Origin: Streptomyces sp. ERV7
GTDB lineage: Bacteria > Actinomycetota > Actinomycetes > Streptomycetales > Streptomycetaceae
Direction: 5' to 3'
Assembly (NCBI RefSeq): GCF_001653515.1
Contig: NZ_LYOY01000040.1
Location: 1,674,001 to 1,738,000, forward strand
Length of the DNA: 64,000 bases
In this document: one piece after another, positions 34,515 to 41,813 of the stretch
Layout: each line of letters begins with the position of its first letter
Position numbering within the stretch: position 1 is the first letter of the stretch
Made by a program: the position numbers and the translations under genes
The notes under the pieces: model-generated
Seen by the model: the letters and a program-made list of their open reading frames with translations, nothing else
Databases searched by the model: none
Told to the model about the DNA's origin: nothing

Positions 34515-36215
34515 ATGGACGCTGACGCCATCGAGGAGGGCCGCCGACGCTGGCAGGCCCGTTACGACAAGGCCCGCAAGCGGGACGCGGACTTCACCAC
34601 GCTCTCCGGGGACCCGGTCGACCCGGTCTACGGCCCCCGCCCCGGGGACACCTACGAGGGCTTCGAGCGGATCGGATGGCCCGGCGAGTACCCGTACACC
34701 CGGGGTCTCCACGCGACCGGCTACCGGGGCCGGACCTGGACCATCCGGCAGTTCGCCGGGTTCGGCAACGCCGAGCAGACCAACGAGCGCTACAAGATGA
34801 TCCTCAAGGCGGGCGGCGGCGGCCTCTCCGTCGCCTTCGACATGCCGACCCTGATGGGCCGCGACTCCGACGACCCGCGCGCGCTGGGCGAGGTCGGCCA
34901 CTGCGGTGTCGCCATCGACTCGGCCGCCGACATGGAGGTCCTGTTCAAGGACATCCCGCTCGGTGACGTCACCACGTCGATGACGATCAGCGGCCCCGCC
35001 GTGCCGGTGTTCTGCATGTACCTGGTCGCCGCCGAGCGGCAGGGCGTGGACCCGGGCATCCTCAACGGCACGCTCCAGACCGACATCTTCAAGGAGTACA
35101 TCGCCCAGAAGGAGTGGCTCTTCCAGCCCGAGCCGCATCTGCGCCTCATCGGCGACCTGATGGAGCACTGCGCGGCCGGGATTCCCGCCTACAAGCCGCT
35201 CTCGGTCTCCGGCTACCACATCCGCGAGGCCGGGGCGACGGCCGCGCAGGAGCTGGCGTACACCCTTGCGGACGGTTTCGGCTACGTCGAGCTGGGCCTC
35301 AGCCGCGGCCTCGACGTGGACGTCTTCGCGCCCGGTCTGTCCTTCTTCTTCGACGCGCACCTCGACTTCTTCGAGGAGATCGCCAAGTTCCGCGCCGCGC
35401 GCCGGATCTGGGCCCGCTGGATGAAGGAGGTGTACGGGGCGAAGTCCGACAAGGCGCAGTGGCTGCGCTTCCACACCCAGACGGCCGGTGTCTCGCTCAC
35501 CGCCCAGCAGCCGTACAACAACGTCGTACGGACGGCGGTCGAGGCGCTCTCCGCGATCCTCGGCGGCACCAACTCGCTGCACACCAACGCCCTGGACGAG
35601 ACGCTCGCCCTGCCGAGCGAGCAGGCCGCCGAGATCGCCCTGCGGACGCAGCAGGTGATCATGGAGGAGACGGGTGTGGCCAATGTGGCCGACCCGCTGG
35701 GCGGCGCCTGGTACGTGGAGCAGCTCACCGACCGTATCGAGGCGGACGCCGAGAAGATCTTCGACCAGATCAAGGAGCGCGGGCGGCGGGCGCACCCCGA
35801 CGGGCAGCACCCCATCGGCCCGATCACCTCGGGCATCCTGCGCGGCATCGAGGACGGCTGGTTCACCGGCGAGATCGCCGAGTCGGCGTTCCAGTACCAG
35901 CAGTCCCTGGAGAAGGGCGACAAGCGGGTCGTGGGTGTCAACGTGCACCACGGCTCGGTCACCGGGGACCTGGAGATCCTGCGGGTCAGCCACGAGGTGG
36001 AGCGGGAGCAGGTCCGGGCCCTGGCGGACCGCAAGGCGGGCCGGGACGAGGCACGCGTGCGGGCGTCTCTGGACGCGATGCTCGCCGCCGCGCGCGACGG
36101 CTCGAACATGATCGCGCCGATGCTGGAGGCGGTGCGGGCGGAGGCGACGCTGGGCGAGATCTGCGGGGTGCTGCGCGACGAGTGGGGCATCTACACGGAG
36201 CCGGCGGGGTTCTAG
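34515..36215 (+). CDS. icmA: Isobutyryl-CoA mutase large subunit
   Basis: This encodes 566 residues, the length of known IcmA. It is the substrate-binding TIM barrel of an adenosylcobalamin mutase that interconverts isobutyryl- and n-butyryl-CoA. The specificity residues are Phe80 (WTIRQFAGFGNAEQTN) and Gln198 (YIAQKEWLFQPEP), which mark ICM; methylmalonyl-CoA mutases have Tyr and Arg there. There is no C-terminal B12-binding domain, so a separate small subunit (IcmB) is needed; none is in the window. The start ATG at 34515 follows GAAGG. A 24-bp palindrome just upstream implies tight repression. It supplies valine-derived carbon to butyryl- and onward to polyketide precursors. Confidence 0.93.
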   Translation: MDADAIEEGRRRWQARYDKARKRDADFTTLSGDPVDPVYGPRPGDTYEGFERIGWPGEYPYTRGLHATGYRGRTWTIRQFAGFGNAEQTNERYKMILKAGGGGLSVAFDMPTLMGRDSDDPRALGEVGHCGVAIDSAADMEVLFKDIPLGDVTTSMTISGPAVPVFCMYLVAAERQGVDPGILNGTLQTDIFKEYIAQKEWLFQPEPHLRLIGDLMEHCAAGIPAYKPLSVSGYHIREAGATAAQELAYTLADGFGYVELGLSRGLDVDVFAPGLSFFFDAHLDFFEEIAKFRAARRIWARWMKEVYGAKSDKAQWLRFHTQTAGVSLTAQQPYNNVVRTAVEALSAILGGTNSLHTNALDETLALPSEQAAEIALRTQQVIMEETGVANVADPLGGAWYVEQLTDRIEADAEKIFDQIKERGRRAHPDGQHPIGPITSGILRGIEDGWFTGEIAESAFQYQQSLEKGDKRVVGVNVHHGSVTGDLEILRVSHEVEREQVRALADRKAGRDEARVRASLDAMLAAARDGSNMIAPMLEAVRAEATLGEICGVLRDEWGIYTEPAGF

Positions 36216-36734
36216 CGCGCGCGTTTTGTGCCCGGACTTCACCTGCGGGCCGGTGGGGGCTTGTTTGGCCCGGTCTTGGGGCTGAATGCACGCGCCGGAG
36301 AGGCTGGATGGGCAGCCGCAGGGGCTGAATCGCAGCCGCCCCGAGGGGCTGGATTGTGCAACCGGAGGTGCTGACTCGCTGCCGCCCGAGGTACTGGACG
36401 CGCAACCGGAGGGGCCGAATCACTGCCGCCCGAGGGGCTGGACGTGGCTGGGGCCGGGCTACCTAAGGGGCGCGGGGAACTGCGCGACCAGCCGACCACG
36501 GTCCGCAGAAGACCACGGGGTTAGGGGCGCGGGGAACTGCGCGAGCAACCCGCCACCGGGCCGCAGGCAAAGTCCGGGCCGAAAAGGGGCGCGGGGAACT
36601 GCGCGACCAGCCCCCACCGGGCCGTAGGCAGAGGCCAGGCCCAAGGGGGCAGCCCCCTTGGGCCGCAGGCAGAGGCCGGGCCCAAGGGGGCAGTCCCCAC
36701 CGGGCCGCAGGCAAAGGCCGGGCGCCGAGGGGGG
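36216..36734. repeat. Intergenic repeat cluster, no gene
   Basis: These 519 bases between convergent icmA and the TetR gene hold about seven degenerate units of roughly 23 bases (36286-36450, core GGGGCTGGA or GGTGCTGAC with GCAACCGGAG). Three family-1 arms in one direction follow (36467-36493, 36524-36550, 36586-36612). Then come two to three copies of a longer unit with GGCCGCAGGCAGAGGCCGGG (36613-36725). No reading frame with coding character is seen. Confidence 0.85.
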
Positions 36735-37367
36735 CTAGAGCGGGGTGGGGGTCTGTAGGCCCGTGCAGATCAGGAGGGTGAATTCCCGGGCCCACTCCCG
36801 GTCCACCGGCTCCGCGCTCACCAGAGCGCGATGCACCACCGCCCCCGCGACCACGTCGAAGATGAGGTCCGCGTGGCGCGCGGAGGCGGCCGCGTCGTCC
36901 TCGTAGGGGAGTTCGCCCCGCACCTGCGCCCGCTCACGGCCGATCAGTACGAGCCGTTTCTGGCGGTCCACGATCGCCGAGCGGATCCGTCCGCGCAGGG
37001 CGTCGTCGCGCGTGGACTCCGCGACCACCGCCATCAGCGCCGTCTTCGTCTCGGGGCGTTCCAGGATCGACGCGAACTGGAGCACCACGCCCTCCACGTC
37101 CGCCGCGAGGCTGCCGAGGTCGGGGAGTTCGAGCTCGTCGAAGAGGACCGCCACCGCGTCCACGACCAGCTCGTTCTTGCCCGCCCAGCGCCGGTACAGC
37201 GTCGTCTTGGCGACGCCCGCGCGGGTCGCCACGTCCCCCATCGTCAGCTTCGACCAGCCCAGCTCCACCAGCGCCTGCCGGGTCGCCAGCAGGATCGCCG
37301 CGTCCGCCTCGGCGCTGCGGGGGCGGCCGGGGCGGGCGGTTCTGCCGGGGCTGGGTTCGGAACACAT
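36735..37367 (-). CDS. TetR-family transcriptional regulator
   Basis: This encodes 210 residues. The N-terminal helix-turn-helix reads LTMGDVATRAGVAKTTLYRRWAGKNELV, and an all-helical ligand-binding/dimer domain follows. The start ATG at 37367 (MCSEPSPGR) is the first in frame. An imperfect palindrome TACCGGCCAGTA lies about 12 bases upstream of the start and may be its autoregulatory site. Targets are not evident. icmA, convergent, and the thioredoxin-like gene, divergent, are the neighbours. Confidence 0.92.
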   Translation of the reverse strand: MCSEPSPGRTARPGRPRSAEADAAILLATRQALVELGWSKLTMGDVATRAGVAKTTLYRRWAGKNELVVDAVAVLFDELELPDLGSLAADVEGVVLQFASILERPETKTALMAVVAESTRDDALRGRIRSAIVDRQKRLVLIGRERAQVRGELPYEDDAAASARHADLIFDVVAGAVVHRALVSAEPVDREWAREFTLLICTGLQTPTPL

Positions 37368-37380
37368 GACGTACGACCAT

Positions 37381-37392
37381 ACCGGCCAGTAA
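37381..37392. promoter_or_regulatory. Imperfect palindrome upstream of the TetR gene
   Basis: TACCGGCCAGTA is symmetrical except at one base pair of positions and lies 14 bases from the start codon of the regulator. It is a plausible operator half-site pair. Confidence 0.4.
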
Positions 37393-37619
37393 GGAAAGTG
37401 CCGGGGGGCGCGCTGTGGGGGAGATCACGGCCCCCCGGAGGGTCTCCCGTAGCGACTCCAGTTACGCTACGACTCGTAGCGAAAGACTCGGACGGTCTTT
37501 GAGCGACGACCACGAACCAGCAGTACCGCAGGACCGCAGGCGCCGGGTGGGGACCCGGGTGCGCCGGGATCCTGCCACCGGTTGACCACACACGCGCGCG
37601 GAAGGGGGAGGATGTACGC

Positions 37620-38588
37620 ATGCAGCCTAGGAACATGTCCATGAGCGGCGTCGTCGACCTCGCCGCGGTGAAGGCGGCCGGTGAGGCCAAGGCCAAGGCG
37701 GAGCAGGCCCGAGTCGAGGCCGCCCGCCAGGGCGGGGGCGCGGCCGTACCGCCGTCGGCCCTCGTCATCGATGTAGACGAGGCCGGGTTCGAGCGCGACA
37801 TCCTCCAGCGCTCGGCCGAGGTGCCGGTCGTCATCGACTTCTGGGCCGAGTGGTGCGAGCCGTGCAAGCAGCTCGGCCCGCTCCTGGAGCGGCTGGCCGC
37901 GGAGTACAACGGCCGCTTCCTTCTGGCCAAGATCGATGTCGACGCCAACCAGATGCTGATGCAGCAGTTCGGGATCCAGGGGATCCCGGCGGTCTTCGCG
38001 GTGGTCGCCGGGCAGGCGCTGCCCCTCTTCCAGGGCGCGGCCCCCGAGCAGCAGATCCGCGAGACCCTCGACCAGCTGATCCAGGTGGCCGAGGAGCGCT
38101 TCGGTCTCACCGGCATCGCCGTCGACGCGGACGCGGAGCTCTCGCAGGCTCCCGCGGCGGCTCCGGTCGGCCCTTACGACGCCCTGCTCGAAGCGGCCGT
38201 CACGGCCCTGGACTCCGGCGATCTGGCCGGCGCGGTCCAGGCGTACAAGAACGTGCTCGCCGACGACCCCGGCCACCCCGAGGCCAAGCTCGGCCTCGCC
38301 CAGGCCGAACTGCTGCGCCGGGTCCAGGACATGGACCCGCAGCAGGTCCGCAAGGACGCGGCCGAGAAGCCCGCCGACGTCACCGCCCAGATCGCCGCGG
38401 CGGATCTGGACCTGGTCGGCGGACACGTCGAGGACGCCTTCGGCCGGCTCGTCGAGGCCGCCCGGGTGACCGCGGGCGACGACCGCAACGCGGCGCGGCT
38501 GCGACTGCTCGAACTCTTCGAAGTGGTCGGCCCGGACGACCCGCGGGTGTCCAAGGCGCGGAGCGCGCTGGCGCGAGTTCTTTACTGA
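37620..38588 (+). CDS. Thioredoxin-fold/TPR co-chaperone (YbbN/CnoX-like)
   Basis: This encodes 322 residues. An Ala/Glu-rich lead (about 12-45) precedes a thioredoxin domain (about 48-160) with redox motif WCEPC and the cis-Pro loop GIPAV. A helical TPR-like domain (about 185-320) follows. CnoX proteins in this family hold oxidised clients and pass them to chaperonins; the intact CxxC suggests redox activity. The start ATG at 37620 follows GGGGGAGG at a good distance; an ATG at 37612 is out of frame. It is divergent from the TetR gene. Confidence 0.9.
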   Translation: MQPRNMSMSGVVDLAAVKAAGEAKAKAEQARVEAARQGGGAAVPPSALVIDVDEAGFERDILQRSAEVPVVIDFWAEWCEPCKQLGPLLERLAAEYNGRFLLAKIDVDANQMLMQQFGIQGIPAVFAVVAGQALPLFQGAAPEQQIRETLDQLIQVAEERFGLTGIAVDADAELSQAPAAAPVGPYDALLEAAVTALDSGDLAGAVQAYKNVLADDPGHPEAKLGLAQAELLRRVQDMDPQQVRKDAAEKPADVTAQIAAADLDLVGGHVEDAFGRLVEAARVTAGDDRNAARLRLLELFEVVGPDDPRVSKARSALARVLY

Positions 38589-38681
38589 ACCGAGGCCCGT
38601 GCCCGGGCCGCTCCAGGGGCGCTGAGCTGTCATCGCGCGTGTGTACACCGCTGACGATTTGGCGACACGGAGACAAGCGGC

Positions 38682-38715
38682 GACCGCGCTTTACCAAAAC
38701 TTGGTAAACGCGGTC
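38682..38715 (+). terminator. Long hairpin after the thioredoxin/TPR gene
   Basis: GACCGCG, a one-base bulge and TTTACCAA pair with TTGGTAAACGCGGTC across an AAC loop. The roughly 15-bp stem lies about 95 bases after the stop. TTTACCAA/TTGGTAAA alone is a perfect AT-containing palindrome, so an operator role is also possible. Confidence 0.6.
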
Positions 38716-38719
38716 GCTG

Positions 38720-38732
38720 TTACTGGCAGTAA
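38720..38732 (+). promoter_or_regulatory. Palindrome TTACTGGCAGTAA
   Basis: This inverted repeat has a single central base. It shares TTACTGGCA with a second palindrome 128 bases downstream. It is a candidate operator for the DUF6230 operon. Confidence 0.5.
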
Positions 38733-38847
38733 ATTGAACTGCTTCTTACGTCCGTATTGAGACGTCTATTTCCCCTTCTGTCCAGTGACTTGGGGGTACG
38801 AAGTGTGGCGGCCCGATGCCGGGCTGTCGTACCACGGTTATCCCTCC

Positions 38848-38863
38848 GTTACTGGCAAGTAAC
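38848..38863 (+). promoter_or_regulatory. Palindrome GTTACTGGCAAGTAAC
   Basis: GTTACT and AGTAAC form a perfect inverted repeat around GGCA. Together with 38720-38732 it makes a pair of like sites upstream of the DUF6230 gene. Confidence 0.55.
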
Positions 38864-39224
38864 GAACCCCCTTGCGCCCCTCCTCCGAATGGACCACGAT
38901 CGGCCACGCTCGGTCCAATAACGCACCAGCCCGACACCCACTCGGCGCTGGGCGTTTCCTGGGTCCCCACCGAGCCGGCCGGCGGCCAGTCCCGCCGACC
39001 GTGGACAGGGGGGTCTCTGCCGTACGGCGGGGCCTGTCCAGCAGGTTGTGCGTGATGCGTCAGGCGCGACCAGTGGTTGTCGCTCGGGGGTGATCGCCGG
39101 TGATTCGGACGCGGTACGCGCCTGAGGCTCGGGCGCTCCTTCCCGAGGACGTAGCACTTCTCCCATCCCTGGACAGCCTGCGAGGGTCCGTCCCGGAGAT
39201 GTACGTCCGAGAAGGAGGAAAGTC

Positions 39225-39878
39225 ATGGAGTCCCAAGTTCGTGGCGGGACCAGATGGAAGCGGTTCGCGCTGGTCATGGTGCCCAGCGTGGCTGCCACGG
39301 CGGCGATAGGCATCGGGCTCGCCCAGGGTGCGCTGGCGGCGTCGTTCAGTGTGTCCGGGGTCGACTTCAAGGTCACGGCGGACCGGTTGGAAGGTGACGA
39401 CCTCCTCCAGTACGGGTCGGTCGCCACCGGTACGGACCTTGAGGGCAACAAGGCCGCGCACCCCGTTGTCGTCTCGGGCTTCAGCCACGCCGAGATCTAC
39501 AACATGTGCCAGTCCGTGGTCACGCCGAAGGTCCCGATCTTCGGCAACATCACGATGACGCTGAACGCGGGCGGCGGCAGCGAGCCGGTCAAGGCGGACA
39601 ACATCTACCTCGATGTGTCCCAGCTCGACACCGACGCCGAGTTCAAGAACATCGACATCGGTGTCGCGGCCGGCGAGGGCTCGGCCAACGGCAAGACGAA
39701 GATGCAGGGGAACGCGACGCCGAAGTCGAACCCGTACGGGTTCGCGCAGCGCGCCGAGCACGCCACCCTGAGGAACGTGGAGCAGCGTGCGTGGGCGACC
39801 ACCGCCGGCAGCTTCAAGCTCAGTGGCCTCAAGCTGCGGCTGTCCACGGGCGCCAACGAGTGCCAGCTGAAGCACTAG
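39225..39878 (+). CDS. DUF6230 family exported protein
   Basis: This encodes 217 residues. The basic start and hydrophobic segment (WKRFALVMVPSVAATAAIGIGLAQGALA, about 11-38) look like a signal peptide or anchor, and a mostly beta extracellular domain follows. Two Cys (NMCQSVV and NECQLKH) could form a disulfide. No known activity. The start ATG at 39225 has a very strong GAAGGAGGAAAG site. It begins an operon with a DUF6114 membrane protein and a long exported protein, and a hairpin separates the first two genes. Confidence 0.85.
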   Translation: MESQVRGGTRWKRFALVMVPSVAATAAIGIGLAQGALAASFSVSGVDFKVTADRLEGDDLLQYGSVATGTDLEGNKAAHPVVVSGFSHAEIYNMCQSVVTPKVPIFGNITMTLNAGGGSEPVKADNIYLDVSQLDTDAEFKNIDIGVAAGEGSANGKTKMQGNATPKSNPYGFAQRAEHATLRNVEQRAWATTAGSFKLSGLKLRLSTGANECQLKH

Positions 39879-39886
39879 GCACTTCC

Positions 39887-39927
39887 CCCGGTGGCCGCTG
39901 AGAGAGCACGGCCTCACGGCCACCGGG
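39887..39927 (+). terminator. Hairpin between DUF6230 and DUF6114 genes
   Basis: CCCGGTGGCCG (39887-39897) pairs perfectly with 39917-39927. The genes continue in the same direction 46 bases later, so this may be a partial terminator or mRNA stabiliser that sets more DUF6230 than DUF6114 product. Confidence 0.7.
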
Positions 39928-39973
39928 ACCTCTTCACTTTCACAGCAACAGCGGTACCAGGGAGCTGTTTTCC

Positions 39974-40516
39974 ATGAGCGCCGAGACCACAGGTTCCCGC
40001 GGTTTCACCTACTGGCGGCTTCGTTTCCGGGCCTGGCGGGGCAGCCGTCCGTTCTGGGCGGGCCTGTACACCATGGCCGGTGGCGTGCCCATCGCGTACT
40101 TCCCGTACGCCAATCTCCACCTCGGGAACATCACGCTGGCCATGTCCACCACGGCGGGCGCCGGCTCGCTGATCATCGGCGTACTGCTGATGACGCTCGG
40201 CCTGACCATCTGGTACCACCAGCAGGTCAGGGTCTTCGCGGGTGTCGCGGCCATCCTGCTCGCGCTGATCTCCCTGCCCGTGGCGAACATCGGCGGCTTC
40301 CTGATGGGCTTCCTGCTCGCTCTCTTCGGCGGCGCGCTCGCGCTGTCGTGGGTGCCGGCGAAGCCGAAGCGGCGCGACCGGCGCGCTCAGGCGGGCGACC
40401 CCTCGGGCGACGAGCCGGACGGCCAGACCGTCCCCGGCCCGCGCGAGGAGGAGTCCGGAACCGCCGTCACCGAAACGACAGTCGACGCCAATGGCGGGAG
40501 GAACAGTGCGGGGTGA
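39974..40516 (+). CDS. DUF6114 integral membrane protein
   Basis: This encodes 180 residues with four likely membrane spans (about 27-130: FWAGLYTMAGGVPIAYF, MSTTAGAGSLIIGVLLMTLG, VFAGVAAILLALISLPV, GFLMGFLLALFGGALAL). A long charged cytoplasmic tail follows. It begins RGFTYWRLRFRAWRGSRPFW, a lead typical of DUF6114. The function is unknown; it occurs with DUF6230 proteins. It overlaps the start of the next gene, so the three genes are coupled. Confidence 0.85.
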   Translation: MSAETTGSRGFTYWRLRFRAWRGSRPFWAGLYTMAGGVPIAYFPYANLHLGNITLAMSTTAGAGSLIIGVLLMTLGLTIWYHQQVRVFAGVAAILLALISLPVANIGGFLMGFLLALFGGALALSWVPAKPKRRDRRAQAGDPSGDEPDGQTVPGPREEESGTAVTETTVDANGGRNSAG

Positions 40517-41813
40517 CGAGACGCAGCTGGACTCGACCGGAGGCGGCGACTCCCGTGAGAGAGGCGGGCCGCGGCACGCGGCCCCGCGGAAGTCGCTGCT
40601 GACGAAGCTGCACATGCCCGCGGGCAAGGCGATGGCGCTGGCCGCCATGCCGACGGCCATGTTCGTCGGGATGAGCCTCACGCCCAAGCTGGCGATGGCG
40701 GACGACAAGACGGACATCCCGTTCGCGCCGGGTCCCTGTGTGACGCGCTCCGACCAGCCGAGCGAGTCGGCGAGCCCGTCGAAGTCGCCCAGCCCGTCGT
40801 CGAGCAAGACCGGCACGCCGAGTCCGTCGTCCTCGTCCTCGCCGTCCTCGGACAAGGACAAGGAGCCGACCCCGTCGACCACGCCGTCGGCGGACAAGGC
40901 GAAGCCGCAGTCCGGCTCCTCCGGGTCCACGCCCACCCAGGCGCCCACGGCCAAGCCGTCCACGGCGCCCGCGCCCACCAAGTCCACCAACCCGCTGGAC
41001 CCGTTGGGCCTGGGGGACGTGCTGGGCGACATCCTGGGCGTACACCCGAGCAAGTCGGCGACGGCGGCGACCCCGACGCCGTCCGCCACGGCCCCGACGT
41101 CGAAGCCCACGACCAAGGCTCCGGCGCCGAAGACCACGCCCAGCAAGCCGGCCACCAAGCCGGTGACCTCGCCCGCCGACAAGACGGCCGACGCGATCCG
41201 TGCGGCGGCCGGGCAGGCCGGCCAGAAGGTCGAGGACCTGGCGGACGGCGCCAAGGGCCTGGAGGCCAAGAAGGACACCGACGTCCCCGACGGCGCCAAG
41301 CAGCCCTTCCCGTGCCCGACTGCGGACCCCAAGGCCCTCGCCAACGCCAAGCTTGCCTCGGACGTCCCGCTGCTGCCGGACCAGCCGTGGATCCTCAAGA
41401 CCTCCAAGCTGGACCTGCGCGGTCTCGACTACAAGGGCATCGTCGAGGTCAAGACGGGCAGCGGCAAGGTCAAGAAGGTGCTGAAGTTCACGGCGTCGTA
41501 CGTGGGCATCGACAACCTGCACCAGCTGGTGTACGGCCCGGAGCTGAACGGCAAGCCGACCACCGCCCACGTCAAGGGGCGCTCGGGCTCGACATCGACC
41601 ATTACCGACGGTCCGGTGACGATGTACACGGAGGAGCTGAAGGGCAACCTCTTCGGCCTCATCCCGATCACGTTCAGCCCGCAGACCCCGCCGCCCCTGA
41701 ACATCCCGCTCGTGTTCTTCACGAACGCGACGGTCCACCAGGCGGGCCAGTTCGGCGGCACGCTGACGGTCCCGGGCCTGCAGAACTACATCACGGACGG
41801 CAATCCCGAGTAG
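40506..41813 (+). CDS. Exported Ser/Pro/Thr-rich protein of the DUF6230-DUF6114 operon
   Basis: This encodes about 435 residues. A basic region and hydrophobic segment ending PKLAMADD look like a signal sequence. A long low-complexity stretch follows (about 85-230, Ser/Pro/Thr/Lys repeats), a wall-spanning linker. A C-terminal globular domain (about 265-435) of beta type resembles the DUF6230 core in style. I chose GTG 40506 because GGGAGGA is just upstream; ATG 40491 is five codons earlier. It overlaps the DUF6114 gene by 11 bases. The function is unknown, probably a surface protein. Confidence 0.8.
   Translation: MRGDETQLDSTGGGDSRERGGPRHAAPRKSLLTKLHMPAGKAMALAAMPTAMFVGMSLTPKLAMADDKTDIPFAPGPCVTRSDQPSESASPSKSPSPSSSKTGTPSPSSSSSPSSDKDKEPTPSTTPSADKAKPQSGSSGSTPTQAPTAKPSTAPAPTKSTNPLDPLGLGDVLGDILGVHPSKSATAATPTPSATAPTSKPTTKAPAPKTTPSKPATKPVTSPADKTADAIRAAAGQAGQKVEDLADGAKGLEAKKDTDVPDGAKQPFPCPTADPKALANAKLASDVPLLPDQPWILKTSKLDLRGLDYKGIVEVKTGSGKVKKVLKFTASYVGIDNLHQLVYGPELNGKPTTAHVKGRSGSTSTITDGPVTMYTEELKGNLFGLIPITFSPQTPPPLNIPLVFFTNATVHQAGQFGGTLTVPGLQNYITDGNPE

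Larger units (their letters stand above)
38589..39224. other. Long intergenic region with hairpin and palindromes
   Basis: No convincing gene is seen in these 636 bases; a 69-codon frame at 39100 has no support. Three ordered signals are present: a long hairpin at 38682-38715, the palindrome TTACTGGCAGTAA at 38720-38732, and GTTACTGGCAAGTAAC at 38848-38863. The rest is presumably a long leader or regulatory region for the DUF6230 operon. Confidence 0.7.

Noticed and set aside
36286..36725. Possible CRISPR array or coding minisatellite
   Set aside because: Units differ from each other, spacing is irregular and no unit frame is open throughout.
39100..39309. 69-codon frame before the DUF6230 gene
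   Set aside because: It overlaps the strong DUF6230 start out of frame and has no coding character.
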